Assembly (NCBI RefSeq): GCF_014898815.1
Contig: NW_026515495.1
Location: 124,001-188,000 of the forward strand
Source of the DNA: Panonychus citri
Taxonomy: Eukaryota > Arthropoda > Arachnida > Trombidiformes > Tetranychidae
DNA: 64,000 nt
Reading direction: 5' to 3'
The notes below the pieces were generated by a model, which saw nothing but the letters and a program-made list of their open reading frames with translations, had not been told where the DNA came from and ran no database searches. This document shows positions 17,879 through 28,782 of this stretch, in pieces. How positions within the stretch are numbered: position 1 is the first letter of the stretch; every line of letters starts with the position of its first letter. The translations under genes were made by a program, and so were the position numbers.

Positions 17879-20800
17879 TTAATTCAACAAGATGTGTTTA
17901 TGATGGGGTATATATCCGTATGGTCGTGTATCATTCCCAATTATTTTTCTCTTCTCCGAAACAGCTCGATAAATTTTATTGAAGCTCTTGGTTTTAACAA
18001 TGTGGGTGAACTTATCCGAAACAATGTTAGTTTGATTGATATGGACAACATCTTGTATTCCATTGATGTAGTTGTCGATCATTTCCATAAGTTTTTGAAG
18101 TGTAAGGATATCCAAAGCTGCTGATGTTAATTTGATACCCTTTACTTTCGTAATGGCTTTTCTATTTCCATGTGTATCTGACACTTCATATCCATAATTT
18201 TTGGGGCCAAGTGTAACAAAGTCAGTACATTTCCATCCAGGTTCGATCTCATCCGTCAACTCACCCAGATAATCACCACACTTGATCTCTGGATCGTTTT
18301 CATTCTCAACAAAGACAACACTATCAGTATCAAAATAAAGTACTCTACCTACTCTATGATTTTCAATCTTGTTAATAAGCCTGAAAAGCTCTAGACGTCC
18401 ATAAGCAGTAACAAATGACGCTACAGCTAAATTAGTCTTACCAGGATTGACTTGATCAAGAGATGTATCATTGTACTTATGTTGAATCAATAGTGTATCA
18501 TCGTTGACCTCAAAAAGACCAAGAGTTTCAAGTTCAGGATTGTTTGCTATCTGCCACAAGTCAGCGTAGCTTCTAAGTACTTGTGTCTTAGGCATGTTGG
18601 GATTCTGAGCAAGTTTACCCCAGAAGCTATTGAGCATAAGTTTAGCTATGCTTCTCTTACCCGGATTCTTTTCGATATTTTCAAATTCAAGATCAATGTC
18701 CTCTGCTGTTTTATAATCACTGATGTATTTGGATTTGTCCTCTTCGGTTTGACACCAACTTGGCCATCCACTGGATTCTTGTTTTATTTTCAGCCACATT
18801 TTGATGTATTCTCCAAATTGTGATGAAGATGGTGACTGCTCATAATCTAAAACTTGATAAATCTTGATGATCTTGTATCCGATGGTCATAGCCTCTTGGA
18901 GCTCAATTGTTGTCCAAGTGTTGGTCATGTACCTTTCCTCGTCTGTGTGATCACACTGTTGTTGCATTTTAGTGGCGCATGTACGGCAGAGAGGAAAGAG
19001 AAGTCTATCCAATCTGAGAGGAAGAACACCAATATTGATATTTTGGGGAGCCAGAACTTTACATTTGATGAATCCAAAATACTCAGAAATATCTTTGAAA
19101 TCTTCTTGTATTACAGTTGGATGTCCCATAGGGAAAACATTTTTCCTGAGAACATAAGGGTATAATGATGTGAAATCAAGATATCTTATTCTTTCATTCT
19201 CACTACACTTATGGAAGAACTTGATGTTATTAGTTCGCCCTCCGAAGAAACTTTCCTTGATATCTATGCATCCGACCTTTTTTAGTGAATGATAATACTC
19301 CATTCTATCAGCAATGTATGAATCTTTCTTGTCAAGTTCGTGTTCCCATATTTCCTCCAGTTTGAATCCACGATGAGTATAATAAAGACGTTTCAACTCG
19401 ACTTTTTCGTAGAGAGTCTGTACATTGATGGATTGGTCACCTATTCTCACATCTTGAGATCGATCAGGATAGCAAACAGGACATCCATGGAAGTAACACC
19501 CCCAAAACTCGAAAACTTGTTTAGTTTCGGGAATGAAGCCATCAGCGAAGAAGTTACCTATTCTATATTCACGTGGAATAGGTTGGCCCTGTTTTTTCTG
19601 TTGAAAATCTAACCAACATGAACCAATCACTGAGTGTTTCCTCGCAGCGTAACCTAATGTTGGTGTTACAGCTAGAGACATGGGTAACAACATTTTAGCT
19701 CGGAATACTTCCATTGCAATTGATGCCAGGGTGAAGCCTCTCGTTATGGGGTTAATACCAGTGATTGAAGAGAAAAGTTTTACGAATTTTAACATTGATA
19801 TCATCAGGATCTGAACATCTGATCGACAATATTCAACTATTTCTTTACCGAAATCGAACAAATTATTGGCTTGTTCCTGATGCCAAGAACTGAATTCTAC
19901 TAACTGCTTTGGTTTCATGGACTCAGGATAATAGTTTTCAATAGAAGGTAAAGATCCTACATACTCTTGATTTTCTGGTGTATTGAATTTATGAGGAAAA
20001 AATCCTTTTTTAAGTTCTTCAATGTTGAAGGACTCAGAAAGAGAGCTGAGTGGCTGAAGAAAAAGGCTGAGCGAGTCGATAAATCTCAGTTGCTCCATTC
20101 CAGCAAAAAGAATCTTTGATCCAACCATTATTAAATTTGGAGTGGCTTGAAAGTCTCGCTTGTAAAAGTCCTGGATGATGAAATGGCCGTCATATCCCCT
20201 CTGGTTGTGAGCGATGATTGTTACTTTCGATTTTTTAGCATAAGCTATTGGTGCGATATCTCTGTAGAGATAATCACAAAATCTTGTAACACAATCATTA
20301 CCTCTGTAGATGTTTTCAAGAGGGCCACACACTTTACATATGCCGTCCTTTTTACCGAAGGTTTGAAGATCAACACACTCATTACAAATCGTGAAACTTA
20401 TGAGGAGATTTGGCTGGTGAACGAGTTCGTTGTTTTCTAAAGGTATTTGCATGGATTCAATATCGTAGCATATCATAATTGCTGGTCTCTCATCATCTTT
20501 TTTAAGATCATCAATTTCCAAGACTTTGATGTGACAATAGTGGGGTGATTCTTTGTAGAGGACATTACATTTAATACATTTGTATGTATCACAAACATGA
20601 ATCTCTTGAGTATTATAAACAATCCAACATTCTTCACATTTCTGTTTTCTTTGACAAAGAGTCTTTTCAATATGATAATCGAAACATGAATCGCTATTAA
20701 AGTCAACATGACAGGTTGAACAAGTTATCAAAGCTATTAAAGGGCACTGAGTGATTTTTGTACACTTTTTACATGAAGTAGAACAACTATGTTTACCTTT

Positions 20801-21184
20801 TTGGTGCTTAACCCAACATCGTGTACAAAATTCGACAGCGTCCATATAACTTTTGATTGATTTAATGAAGTTGAAATGAGGTGGCTCACTATACTCTAAA
20901 CCTAAAACTTTCTCTCTTTCAGGACCTGCGTAAAGTTTTAACTGAGTTCTTCTATCAATAACAATTATCTGATAATCATTTAACTTTTCTTGGATTGCGA
21001 CAATATTATTCATATCTAGTGGACGAAGACAATTGACTCCCAAATCTTGGAATAAATTACTAGCTGCTTTTAACTGTGCTATTGGTGATACTCTCGTTCT
21101 CTTCCAGCTAACATGATCTTCTAAGAGTGTACCTGCTATTTTATCTAGGAAAAGTTTACCTATTCCTATGCCATATACCCACAT
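17879..21184 (-). CDS. Protein-primed DNA polymerase B (PolB)
   Basis: 1101 aa, catalytic part complete. Exonuclease motifs: CYDIESMQ (D241, E243), AHNQRGYDGHF (N327, D332), EYCRSDVQIL (Y452, D456). Polymerase motifs: GGR (648-650), YLDFTSLYP (D670), KLMLNSFWGK (K848, N852), YFDTDSV (D952, D954) and KVKG (1013-1016). A Cys/His-rich region (about 120-220) and a WGCYFHGCPVCYP block (561-573) are usual for this group. It copies the linear element from a terminal protein primer. The ATG at 21184 is simply the first in the open frame. Polinton PolBs normally extend further N-terminally, and decayed coding segments lie upstream (21197-21982), so the true gene was probably longer and is now cut short. 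Confidence 0.93.
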   Translation of the reverse strand: MWVYGIGIGKLFLDKIAGTLLEDHVSWKRTRVSPIAQLKAASNLFQDLGVNCLRPLDMNNIVAIQEKLNDYQIIVIDRRTQLKLYAGPEREKVLGLEYSEPPHFNFIKSIKSYMDAVEFCTRCWVKHQKGKHSCSTSCKKCTKITQCPLIALITCSTCHVDFNSDSCFDYHIEKTLCQRKQKCEECWIVYNTQEIHVCDTYKCIKCNVLYKESPHYCHIKVLEIDDLKKDDERPAIMICYDIESMQIPLENNELVHQPNLLISFTICNECVDLQTFGKKDGICKVCGPLENIYRGNDCVTRFCDYLYRDIAPIAYAKKSKVTIIAHNQRGYDGHFIIQDFYKRDFQATPNLIMVGSKILFAGMEQLRFIDSLSLFLQPLSSLSESFNIEELKKGFFPHKFNTPENQEYVGSLPSIENYYPESMKPKQLVEFSSWHQEQANNLFDFGKEIVEYCRSDVQILMISMLKFVKLFSSITGINPITRGFTLASIAMEVFRAKMLLPMSLAVTPTLGYAARKHSVIGSCWLDFQQKKQGQPIPREYRIGNFFADGFIPETKQVFEFWGCYFHGCPVCYPDRSQDVRIGDQSINVQTLYEKVELKRLYYTHRGFKLEEIWEHELDKKDSYIADRMEYYHSLKKVGCIDIKESFFGGRTNNIKFFHKCSENERIRYLDFTSLYPYVLRKNVFPMGHPTVIQEDFKDISEYFGFIKCKVLAPQNINIGVLPLRLDRLLFPLCRTCATKMQQQCDHTDEERYMTNTWTTIELQEAMTIGYKIIKIYQVLDYEQSPSSSQFGEYIKMWLKIKQESSGWPSWCQTEEDKSKYISDYKTAEDIDLEFENIEKNPGKRSIAKLMLNSFWGKLAQNPNMPKTQVLRSYADLWQIANNPELETLGLFEVNDDTLLIQHKYNDTSLDQVNPGKTNLAVASFVTAYGRLELFRLINKIENHRVGRVLYFDTDSVVFVENENDPEIKCGDYLGELTDEIEPGWKCTDFVTLGPKNYGYEVSDTHGNRKAITKVKGIKLTSAALDILTLQKLMEMIDNYINGIQDVVHINQTNIVSDKFTHIVKTKSFNKIYRAVSEKRKIIGNDTRPYGYIPHHKHILLN

Positions 21185-21196
21185 TTATGATCCTCA

Positions 21197-21982
21197 TTAA
21201 AACTTGGACAATTGATCTTTTTGGTAAGCTCTGATCGATCCTGGCTGCAGTTTAGATACTCTACCATTTCCAGTTACACACTGAACGACTTGTACTTTGA
21301 TTTCGAATACATTGTTGTCCAAAAATTGCAGATTGCGCTAATGCATAAGCTCTATCTAAAATTGTTCTTTATTGAAATTTTCTTTTTGAATGCTATATAA
21401 AGTTCTCTATTTTCGCTGCTGTTCCTGAATGTTATATAAATTCTATCATTGTTTCCTGCTTCTGAAATCATACTACTAACAAATCGTTCATAAGCTGAGT
21501 CAATAGCTTCACCTACTTGTAATAGATTGATCCTTCTTCATCATGTGATAATTTGGCTCTCAAAGTTTTGTCTTAGTATGGAATGTACGATTCACTTTCC
21601 AAGGTCCCTCTAATATCTGAAACTCAATTTCTATTTCATCATTTCTATTATCATTCCTGATTATGTTATTGACTGGTGGTTGAGGAATAGGTAAACCATG
21701 ACCTATCTGTGGATGTTCTGGTAGATTTTCTGTTGAATTTCTTTCTTCAGCACACTCTCTTTCATAATCAGAAACATCTACTTCCATGCAAAGAGAATCA
21801 TACTGATCATTCATTATATTTACTTCGAAAAGTCTACAAAGAGAATCATCACTAGTGTCATTTAACATCTAAAAGAATGTGTCAAAAGTGAAGTCCATAG
21901 AGTCATCATTCAATTGTGAATCTAAAAGAAGTTCATCTAAACCAGTCAAGTCCATTGATTCATCGAACATGAAATTATCCAT
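21197..21982 (-). pseudogene. Decayed N-terminal extension of PolB or separate upstream gene
   Basis: Several coding-like segments follow each other on the minus strand in changing frames. (a) From ATG 21982, 37 acidic codons to a TAG at 21869-21871, then the same frame reopens with 102 codons to 21560. (b) A segment of about 60 codons, 21540-21352, with AYERFVSSM and RIYITFRN. (c) A segment of about 45 codons, 21337-21197, with FLDNNVFEIKV and TGNGRVSKL. Segments b and c resemble in order and style the region that precedes the zinc-rich part of Polinton PolBs. At least one stop and two or three frame changes separate them. Introns are possible, but I saw no convincing splice sites. Confidence 0.45.
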
Positions 21983-22030
21983 TGCAATTGAATTCTAAAT
22001 TAAATTTGTACTTGAACTTACTACTGAGCT

Positions 22031-22107
22031 GATTTTGGTTGATTTTGGTTGATTTTGGTTGATTTTGGTTGATTTTGGTTGATTTTGGTTGATTTTGGTT
22101 GATTTTG
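22031..22107. repeat. 10-bp minisatellite (GATTTTGGTT), about 7.7 copies
   Basis: Perfect tandem copies of GATTTTGGTT inside the Polinton, followed to about 22190 by an imperfect (C/T)GATTTTTT-rich tract. The frames through it stay open by repetition only. Confidence 0.9.
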
Positions 22108-22231
22108 ACGATTTTCACGATTTTTTTCGATTTTTTCGATTGTTGTCGATTTTTTTCGATTTTTTCGATTTTTCGATTGTTGTCGATTTTGATTTTATTT
22201 TTTCTTTCGATTTTCAATTTGTTGGGTTGAT

Positions 22232-22593
22232 TGGTTGAATTGGTTGAATTGGTTGAATTGGTTGAATTGGGTGAATTGGTTGAATTGGTTGAATTGGTTG
22301 AATTGGTTGAATTGGTTGAATTGGTTGAATTGGTTGAATTGGTTGAATTGATTGTGTTGATTGTGTTGATTGTGTTGATTGTGTTGATTGTGTTGATTGT
22401 GTTGATTGTGTTGATTGTGTTGATTGTGTTGATTGTGTTGATTGTGTTGATTGTGTTGATTGTGTTGATTGTGTTGATTGTGTTGATTGTGTTGATTGTG
22501 TTGATTGTGTTGATTGTGTTGATTGTGTTGATTGTGTTGATTGTGTTGATTGTGTTGATTGTGTTGATTGTGTTGATTGTGTTGATTGTGTTG
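22232..22593. repeat. 9-bp minisatellite in two blocks (GGTTGAATT x13, GATTGTGTT x27)
   Basis: Block 1 (22232-22349) repeats GGTTGAATT; one copy reads GGGTGAATT. Block 2 (22350-22593) repeats GATTGTGTT. The sharp switch shows two separate expansions of related 9-mers. As 9 is a multiple of 3 and neither unit holds a stop on most frames, long low-complexity frames appear on both strands; I do not call them genes. Confidence 0.92.
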
Positions 22594-23228
22594 ATGGTGA
22601 TGGTGAACAAGGAGAGAAGTTAAAGGTTCAATGTATGAATGAATAATGAATTCATTTACTTCTCTCCTTGTTCTTCTATTCATTTACTTTTTCATTTCAT
22701 CTTCATCTTCATTATCATCTCCCTTTCTTTTTTCCTTTCTTTTCTCTTTCTTCTCTTTCTTCTAATTCTTCAAACTCTTTATTTGCTTTATTTCATTTAT
22801 TTATTTCATTCATTTGGTTATAATCTCTTTTTTGACTTATAATCCTTTTCTTTTTTGTATTCTTAATCTTTTGACTTATAATCCTTTTAGACTTATAATC
22901 CGTTTTGGACTTTTTTCTTTTTCTATCTTATTCATTTCTTTTTCTTCTTTTAATCTTTTTATCTTCCGAGGGAGCAACACGCCTATCGATGAATATAGTC
23001 AAAAAAAGAAAAGAAATTTATCATTGTTCATTTAACAACAACACCAACAACTACAATTACTACTCTCTCTCTCTTTGTTCTCAACAACACCAACAACTAC
23101 AATTACTCTCTCTCTTTGTTATCATCAACAACACCAACAACAATTACTACTCTCTCTTTGTGACCATCACAATCACCAACAACACAAACCTTCTCTCTCT
23201 CTCTTTGTGAACATCACCATCACCAACA
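22594..23228. other. Non-coding stretch with TC-rich DNA and a CAACAACACC repeat
   Basis: 22680-22780 is TC-rich. GACTTATAATCCNTTT occurs three times in 22830-22905. From 23033 to 23220 an imperfect unit made of CAACAACACCAACAAC, ACAATTACT and a CT run ending in TTTGTT is repeated about four times. No supported gene. Confidence 0.6.
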
Positions 23229-23932
23229 ATGTCATCAACATCATCTCCACCAACAGTTTCATCAACATCATCTCCACCACCAATACAACCATCTTCATCA
23301 ACACAAATGATGCCAGTTGGTGAAGTGCTCGACCTCCTCTACCTCTTCAGATGTGAACTAGAGGACAATCGAGACAGAGGACGTTATTGTCGACCTTTGG
23401 CGATGTTATCAGGGGTTAAAGATCGATATCGATCACCCCAACCATCACGGTCTCATCTCCTTCACGGTCTCCATCTCCTACGGTCTCCATCTCCTTCGGT
23501 CTCCATCTCCTTCACGGTCTCCATCGCCTTCGGTCTCCATCTCCTTCACGGTCTCCATCTCCTTCACGGTCTCCATCGCCTTCACGGTCTCCATCGCCTT
23601 CACGGTCACAATCACCATCGCCATTTGTTTCTCTTTCTCTTTCTCTTGAAACTCTCGCTCTCCTTGTTGGTCCATCGTCATCATTATCATTAACACCACC
23701 ATCGACACCAACACGACCAATCCAATCCTCGACACCACTACCATCACGATCTCCCTCTTATTCCCCAATTACTCCTCCTCCGATGATTCCTCTTCGACCT
23801 GTTTCAATCGAAGAGGATGAGGAGATTGTAGCATGGGAATTTATGCCCCTCCGCTTCAAACGTCATATTGACGAGATTGAGTTGACTTCATGTAAACGAA
23901 TGAAGCCAATCGATCTCTCAAAAAAACCTTAA
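23229..23932 (+). pseudogene. Pro/Ser-rich ORF with SP/RS repeats, frame broken by repeat indels
   Basis: An ATG at 23229 (CAACAATG context) opens a Ser/Pro/Thr-rich protein with EVLDLLYLFRCELED and KDRYRSPQPSRS. An array of an 18-bp unit coding (RSPSPS) follows at about 23450-23605, but units have lost 1 or 2 bp at about four points, so the frame drifts. Past the array the frame that ends at a TAA (23930-23932) is coherent: more SP-rich sequence, then EEDEEIVAWEFMPLRFKRHIDEIEL and a basic end. The first and last parts are therefore probably one gene in different frames. Family unknown. RS/SP repeats suggest RNA or nuclear functions (weak inference). Confidence 0.5.
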
Positions 23933-24270
23933 TTTCCTTTGTTTCCCTTCTCTTTAATCATTTCTTTTTTCCCTTTCCCTTTTATTTACAAATTAAACAT
24001 TTTTCCATCATATTTTATTTTTGTTAATTTTTATTTCGACCCTTCGGTAACCCCTAAAAAAATTTTTTTTGGGCTTTTTGGCGTTTGTTTGGGATGTAGA
24101 AGAGTGAGACAAAGCGATTACTTGATTCAGAATTTCATTTTGATTAATAGCAAAAAAGTTATTTAATTTATAAGATTTCCTTTTTTTCATTTTGCGGAAA
24201 ATTTACAAGTTTTTGTGGAAAATTCATTTACCAACAGATGGTTGATATTATTCCCCCTTTTTTCAAACAA

Positions 24271-24323
24271 AGAAAAAAATATTAGGCCCCGCCCTAATGT
24301 GCCTTTAGTATACCTTTACTACT
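24271..24323 (-). repeat. Polinton right terminal inverted repeat (53 bp)
   Basis: Reverse complement of 6627-6679 with one difference. It ends in CTTTACTACT at 24323, giving the CT end of the AG...CT pair. Confidence 0.93.
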
Positions 24324-24329
24324 GACGAC
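24324..24329. repeat. Target-site duplication, right copy (GACGAC)
   Basis: GACGAC directly after the right inverted repeat, identical to 6621-6626. Removing the element and one copy would restore the empty site. Confidence 0.93.
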
Positions 24330-25273
24330 TTACAGAAACTCTCAAACAAATGAACAAGATTGATTGGAATCGTAGATGAAATGACTTGGCTCTCTTTTTT
24401 ATCTTCCTATTGCTCATTTTTTTGTCACCGACTATTCGGATAAGTGCAATAAAAAAAGCATCAACTCTCTTCTTCTCCTGAACCTTAGCCTCATCTCTCA
24501 TCATTGAAGATAAGCGAAAGAAGAAAAAAAATCAAGAGCAATATGATGATGATGATGATGAAAAGAGGAGAAAAAATGATTTTGCATCCTAAGCATCTCT
24601 CTTATTGTCATTGAAATGATCATTGGTGATATAATAACAATCAACTAAATGGAGAGAAAAGTTTGGATTAATATACTTTTCAATTAAACTTTGCAATGTA
24701 ATCAAAAATAAAAGGAGTCAAGAAGCAGATGAATAGGCAAACAATCAACAGAAAAGTTAATCCAATGGTATTTTTATCAACAATGTAAAAATTATCATCA
24801 TCATCATCATCTAACCAGATCTCATTTACACTATTAACTTTTCCTGCCAACAGTTTGCACTACAAGAATCAATTTCAAGCCTTAACTTAACAATCTTTAC
24901 GGTTCAATTTAATGAACAATCCATCATGAGCCTGACTTGCCAATCAACCTTATTAGAACCTTTGAAAAAATGGTTAATTTCAAATTAACTTTGAGCACCT
25001 TCTGGACTTGACTCAATTTTGGTTCTGTTATCAAGGTCGTTACACGCGCGTCATCATCATCTTCATCCTTATCATCATCACAATCATCATTATCATTAAC
25101 ATTCCCACCAACATTTCATTTTAACTTCTGTGATTATTATCATGATCATCAATAAGATATTTCCTTTGTAAATATGTAGTTTATATTGAAATCGAGGAGA
25201 CCAAGGAATTGGATTGGATTAGATTGGATTCCATTAAACAGCAAGCTTCCTACTCCCCATTATCATCCTCATC

Positions 25274-25338
<65 letters not shown>

Positions 25339-26867
25339 TCCTCTTGAATATCATTCCCATTTTCATCCATCTCCTTCTCCTCTCTTCTTGCCACAAGTGT
25401 TGATCATTTGACTTACTTTTAAGTAACAAAGCATATCGAGATTAAATTAGACAGAGTAGGAAGAAAGAAAGAAGAAGAAAGAAAGAAGAAAGAAGAAGAG
25501 AGAGAGAGAGAGAGAGAGAGAAATGATGAGGATGAGGTGGGAAGAGGTTGGAAAAGACGGAGAGAAAAAGAGGCTTGAGTCAAATGTTAACAATAGCGAT
25601 GTTATTAGTCACTTCACTGATCCTATTATATTGGAAATGCAGGTTCGCACCAATCGGTAAACCGATCTGAAACCAATATACCAAAAGGGAGGGAAAGATG
25701 ATGAAAAAAGACAGAAATTAACATCGAGAGAGTGAAATTATTTTTTATCCTCACCACGATTCCCGATCCTTTACCTCCCTCATCTACATTATGATGACTC
25801 GTCACTCGATTTCTTACTCATTCCCATTACTCTTGCTTAAGCTTGTTTACTTTAATCATCATCCCAATCATCATCCTCATCCTCATCCTCATCACTAAAT
25901 CCTGTTAACAGTTAACCAAACTGTTGTATCTCCCATTGAAAACCATTGGAAAAGTCACCAACTGTGTAAATGAAAAAAAAGATACAATTGATATTATTTT
26001 TATTATGATGATTGTTATTAATAGTATTTATGAATGAGAATGATGATTATTGCAACAAAGTACAATGATTGATTAAATTGTATGCGATTTCGCTTAATCA
26101 GTTGATCAAATTGTTGTGCCAATGCAACAATCAATGAGATAATTGTGATTATCCATCATCCTGACTAGCGACTTAATTATATCTCATCTCTAATAACAAC
26201 GTATTAAAAATAATAAAACAACAATAATATTACAACAATTTATTTGATTTTCAACAATTAGGAACAATTTATTTAATTTGCCAACATTAAATATAAGTTC
26301 AAATATTTGTTCAGTGTTCATCAAGATACAATTTGTATATTCAATAAGATAAATTGTTCATTGAATTAATAATAACATTGATTACAAAAATTTATTGATT
26401 GAATGGATTACAAGAGTAAATTAATTAAACACATAAATTTAAATGGTTAAATTTATGCTAATCAATAGTTAAATATAATAATAACTAATTGATTGTATGA
26501 TTACGTTTCTAATAAGATATGTGCAAAATTTTTGTTCCTAATTAAGTAAATCAATTAATTAATCCTTAAGATTGATCTTAATCATGATGAGTAAATAAAT
26601 TGTGTGTGTGTCAATTAAATGATTAAGTTTATCAAATTTAATGGTTCGAAATTGTTTCATCAAACTAATTATCTAATTGAAAATTTACTTTGAATTGTAA
26701 GAAATTGAACTGACAAAAGTAATTAATTAGTTAACCATTGAGAGGTTTAAGAAGTTAATGAGGAAAAAGTTAATTGTTAATGGTACCATTGTAAGCGATT
26801 GCAATAATCAAGATGAAGACGATGATTGAGATGAGGATGAAGATGAAGATGATGAAAGAAAGTGAGT

Positions 26868-26933
<66 letters not shown>

Positions 26934-28782
26934 AAATAGAATCAAAATAAACCTTTTGAAAAATATTCAATTTCTTATTCTTGAGTCGTGATTCTTGGGA
27001 TAAAGTTTATCAGGGGAGTTGATGAGTAAATGGGAGAGGGAAAAGATGAAGATGATGATGAGGATGAGGATGGAAGATGATAGGAAGCTTAAATTGATGA
27101 CCCTGCTGACGGCAAATGATGATAATTAATGGTGTTGATATAAGCGCAAGCGAAAAGGAGTTTGCATTGGAAACTGAGATGATGAAGATGATGATCAGGA
27201 TGAGGAGATAAAGGTAAATGTTATACAACAATCAACTCATCGGCAAGTTAACTAACTCGTTAAAATTGATGAAACTGCAAAGATGAGGATGATACTAAAC
27301 AGGTAACATGATTTAAACAATTGCCCTTAGGCGATGGTCTAAAACAATATTTATGTAAAAAGATTGTATTTAAATTAAGGCTAAAGATACAATTATTACT
27401 TTCATCATCTTTTTTTATCTTCCTCATTATTGATTTTCATCTCTCTATCTCTCTCTCTCTCCTTATTATTAATCTATGGTGATAAATCCTCATCATCCTC
27501 ATCATCCTCATCTCATCCCTGCCATGAAATTAGATTAACCGGATTAAATTGCAAATTGTAATCATCATCAGAGTGAAAATAATCTAATCATAAAAAAACT
27601 TTTCTCCACTTTGTTTTACCTTCCATAGACTTTAAAATTATCTCTGCTTATTGTATTATCAGGTAAGAATCAATTTGAATTTAAATTAATACAATTATCT
27701 AGACTTAATTAACCTTGATTGTTGTGATGATGATGATGATGGTGGTGGTCATGATTACCAGGATGATAATTATGCTGATGATATTCAAGCCTCCAGTATG
27801 ATTATAATTTTGATATTTAGATTGCTGTTAATTTGATACAATTGAAATTCAGATGAAACTGAATCAACATCTTCATTTGTTGATGGAGACAAAGATGATT
27901 AAGATGATGAGGATGAGGATGATGATGATGAAGATAAGTTTGAATGACAAGATCGTGTAACATTGAAAATGAGATTGAAACTTTTTCTATGTAAATGTTT
28001 ATATATTTTCATTTATATTCATTTTTTATCCTTCTCAAATTTCATCACTCCGATTAACTTAATCATTATGATAATTTAGTTATGATTAAATCAATTGCAA
28101 TAAGATTGAAACTTAATAATCTTTCAATTGATTGTAAACCATTAGATTGATTTAATCATCTCAATAAGTAATCACGATGATTTATTTAACAATCAACCAT
28201 CATTGAAAATTGTTAATTGTTGAGAAAGTAATTCAAATTGTTCAGATCATCTCATCATCATCATCTCTTAACCTAAATTGTTCACAATTATCTTGAGAAA
28301 AAAAAAGTAAATCACTTTTAATTGCAATTGATTATCTTCAGTAAATTGTAATAACCAATCACCCTTTTAAATTAACCAGCAATTAACGTAAATATGTCAA
28401 CAATTAAAATGAGAAAACAAAAACAGTAATTATCCAATCTAACTGATGATGATCATCATCACATTGATCACAATTAAATTGAACAATTTAAAATATTAAA
28501 TCATCAATAATAATCAAGCGAATGAAATTTTAATGTGTCAACAGATTTACTTGTTAATCAAACTAATTATAATCATGGAAAAAGTTTATTTGCAAAGTTA
28601 ATTATTCGGTAAGAGGAAAAAAAATATTATTAATCTAATCGGATTAATGAATGATGATGAGCTTATCATCATCAGAATTATGATAACGCCTTATAGTGTA
28701 ATCTAAATTACTTCATTTATCATTAATTCATCTTGCGAAATGAGTACATGGTGAAACATTAGAAGGAGAGAGAGAGAGAGAT
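24330..28782. other. Non-coding AT-rich DNA with microsatellites
   Basis: No gene supported. It holds (CT)n at about 25277-25335, (GA)n at 25499-25522 and 26872-26929, and scattered GAT/ATC runs (for example 24541-24560 and 27723-27742). Open frames here read as S/L, H/I or D/E strings from these repeats. Confidence 0.6.
25277..25335. repeat. (CT)n microsatellite, about 58 bp
   Basis: Uninterrupted CT dinucleotides. Similar pure tracts of about 55-66 bp occur at 26872-26929 (GA), 35915-35971 (GA), 38241-38297 (CT) and 45421-45487 (CT). Confidence 0.95.

Larger units (their letters stand above)
6627..24323. mobile_element. Maverick/Polinton DNA transposon (virus-like), 17,697 bp
   Basis: Complete element bounded by 53-bp terminal inverted repeats, AG...CT termini and a 6-bp target duplication. 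It encodes the hallmark set: protein-primed PolB, retroviral-type integrase, FtsK/HerA ATPase, adenain-type protease, and double- and single-jelly-roll capsid proteins. The core genes occupy one strand (10146-21184, minus) and three accessory genes the other (7199-10070, plus). Unusual cargo: a TBP homologue, a NADAR-domain protein, a double-BIR protein and a protein of tandem GWP repeats. Damage: a protease frameshift, a broken polymerase N-terminus, an in-frame TGA at 8297 and indels in an SP/RS-repeat ORF. The inverted repeats match at 52 of 53 positions and the target duplication is perfect, so the insertion is probably not ancient. Adintovirus-type viruses share this gene set, so the integrated-virus and transposon views both fit. 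Confidence 0.96.

Noticed and set aside
21975..22683. Long repetitive open frames coding TIN, HNQ or VEL/IVL strings on both strands
   Set aside because: They exist only because the 9-bp minisatellite lacks stops in most frames; no composition or start support.
23033..23220. CRISPR-like repeat array
   Set aside because: Units are imperfect, made of CAA/CT microsatellite, lack unique spacers, and the setting is eukaryotic.
23478..23768. Minus-strand frame of 96 codons with Met/Glu repeats
   Set aside because: Antisense of the 18-bp SP/RS repeat array.
26770..27231. Minus-strand frames with signal-peptide-like hydrophobic starts
   Set aside because: The hydrophobic runs come from CT and CAT/ATC repeats, and the starts are not ATG.
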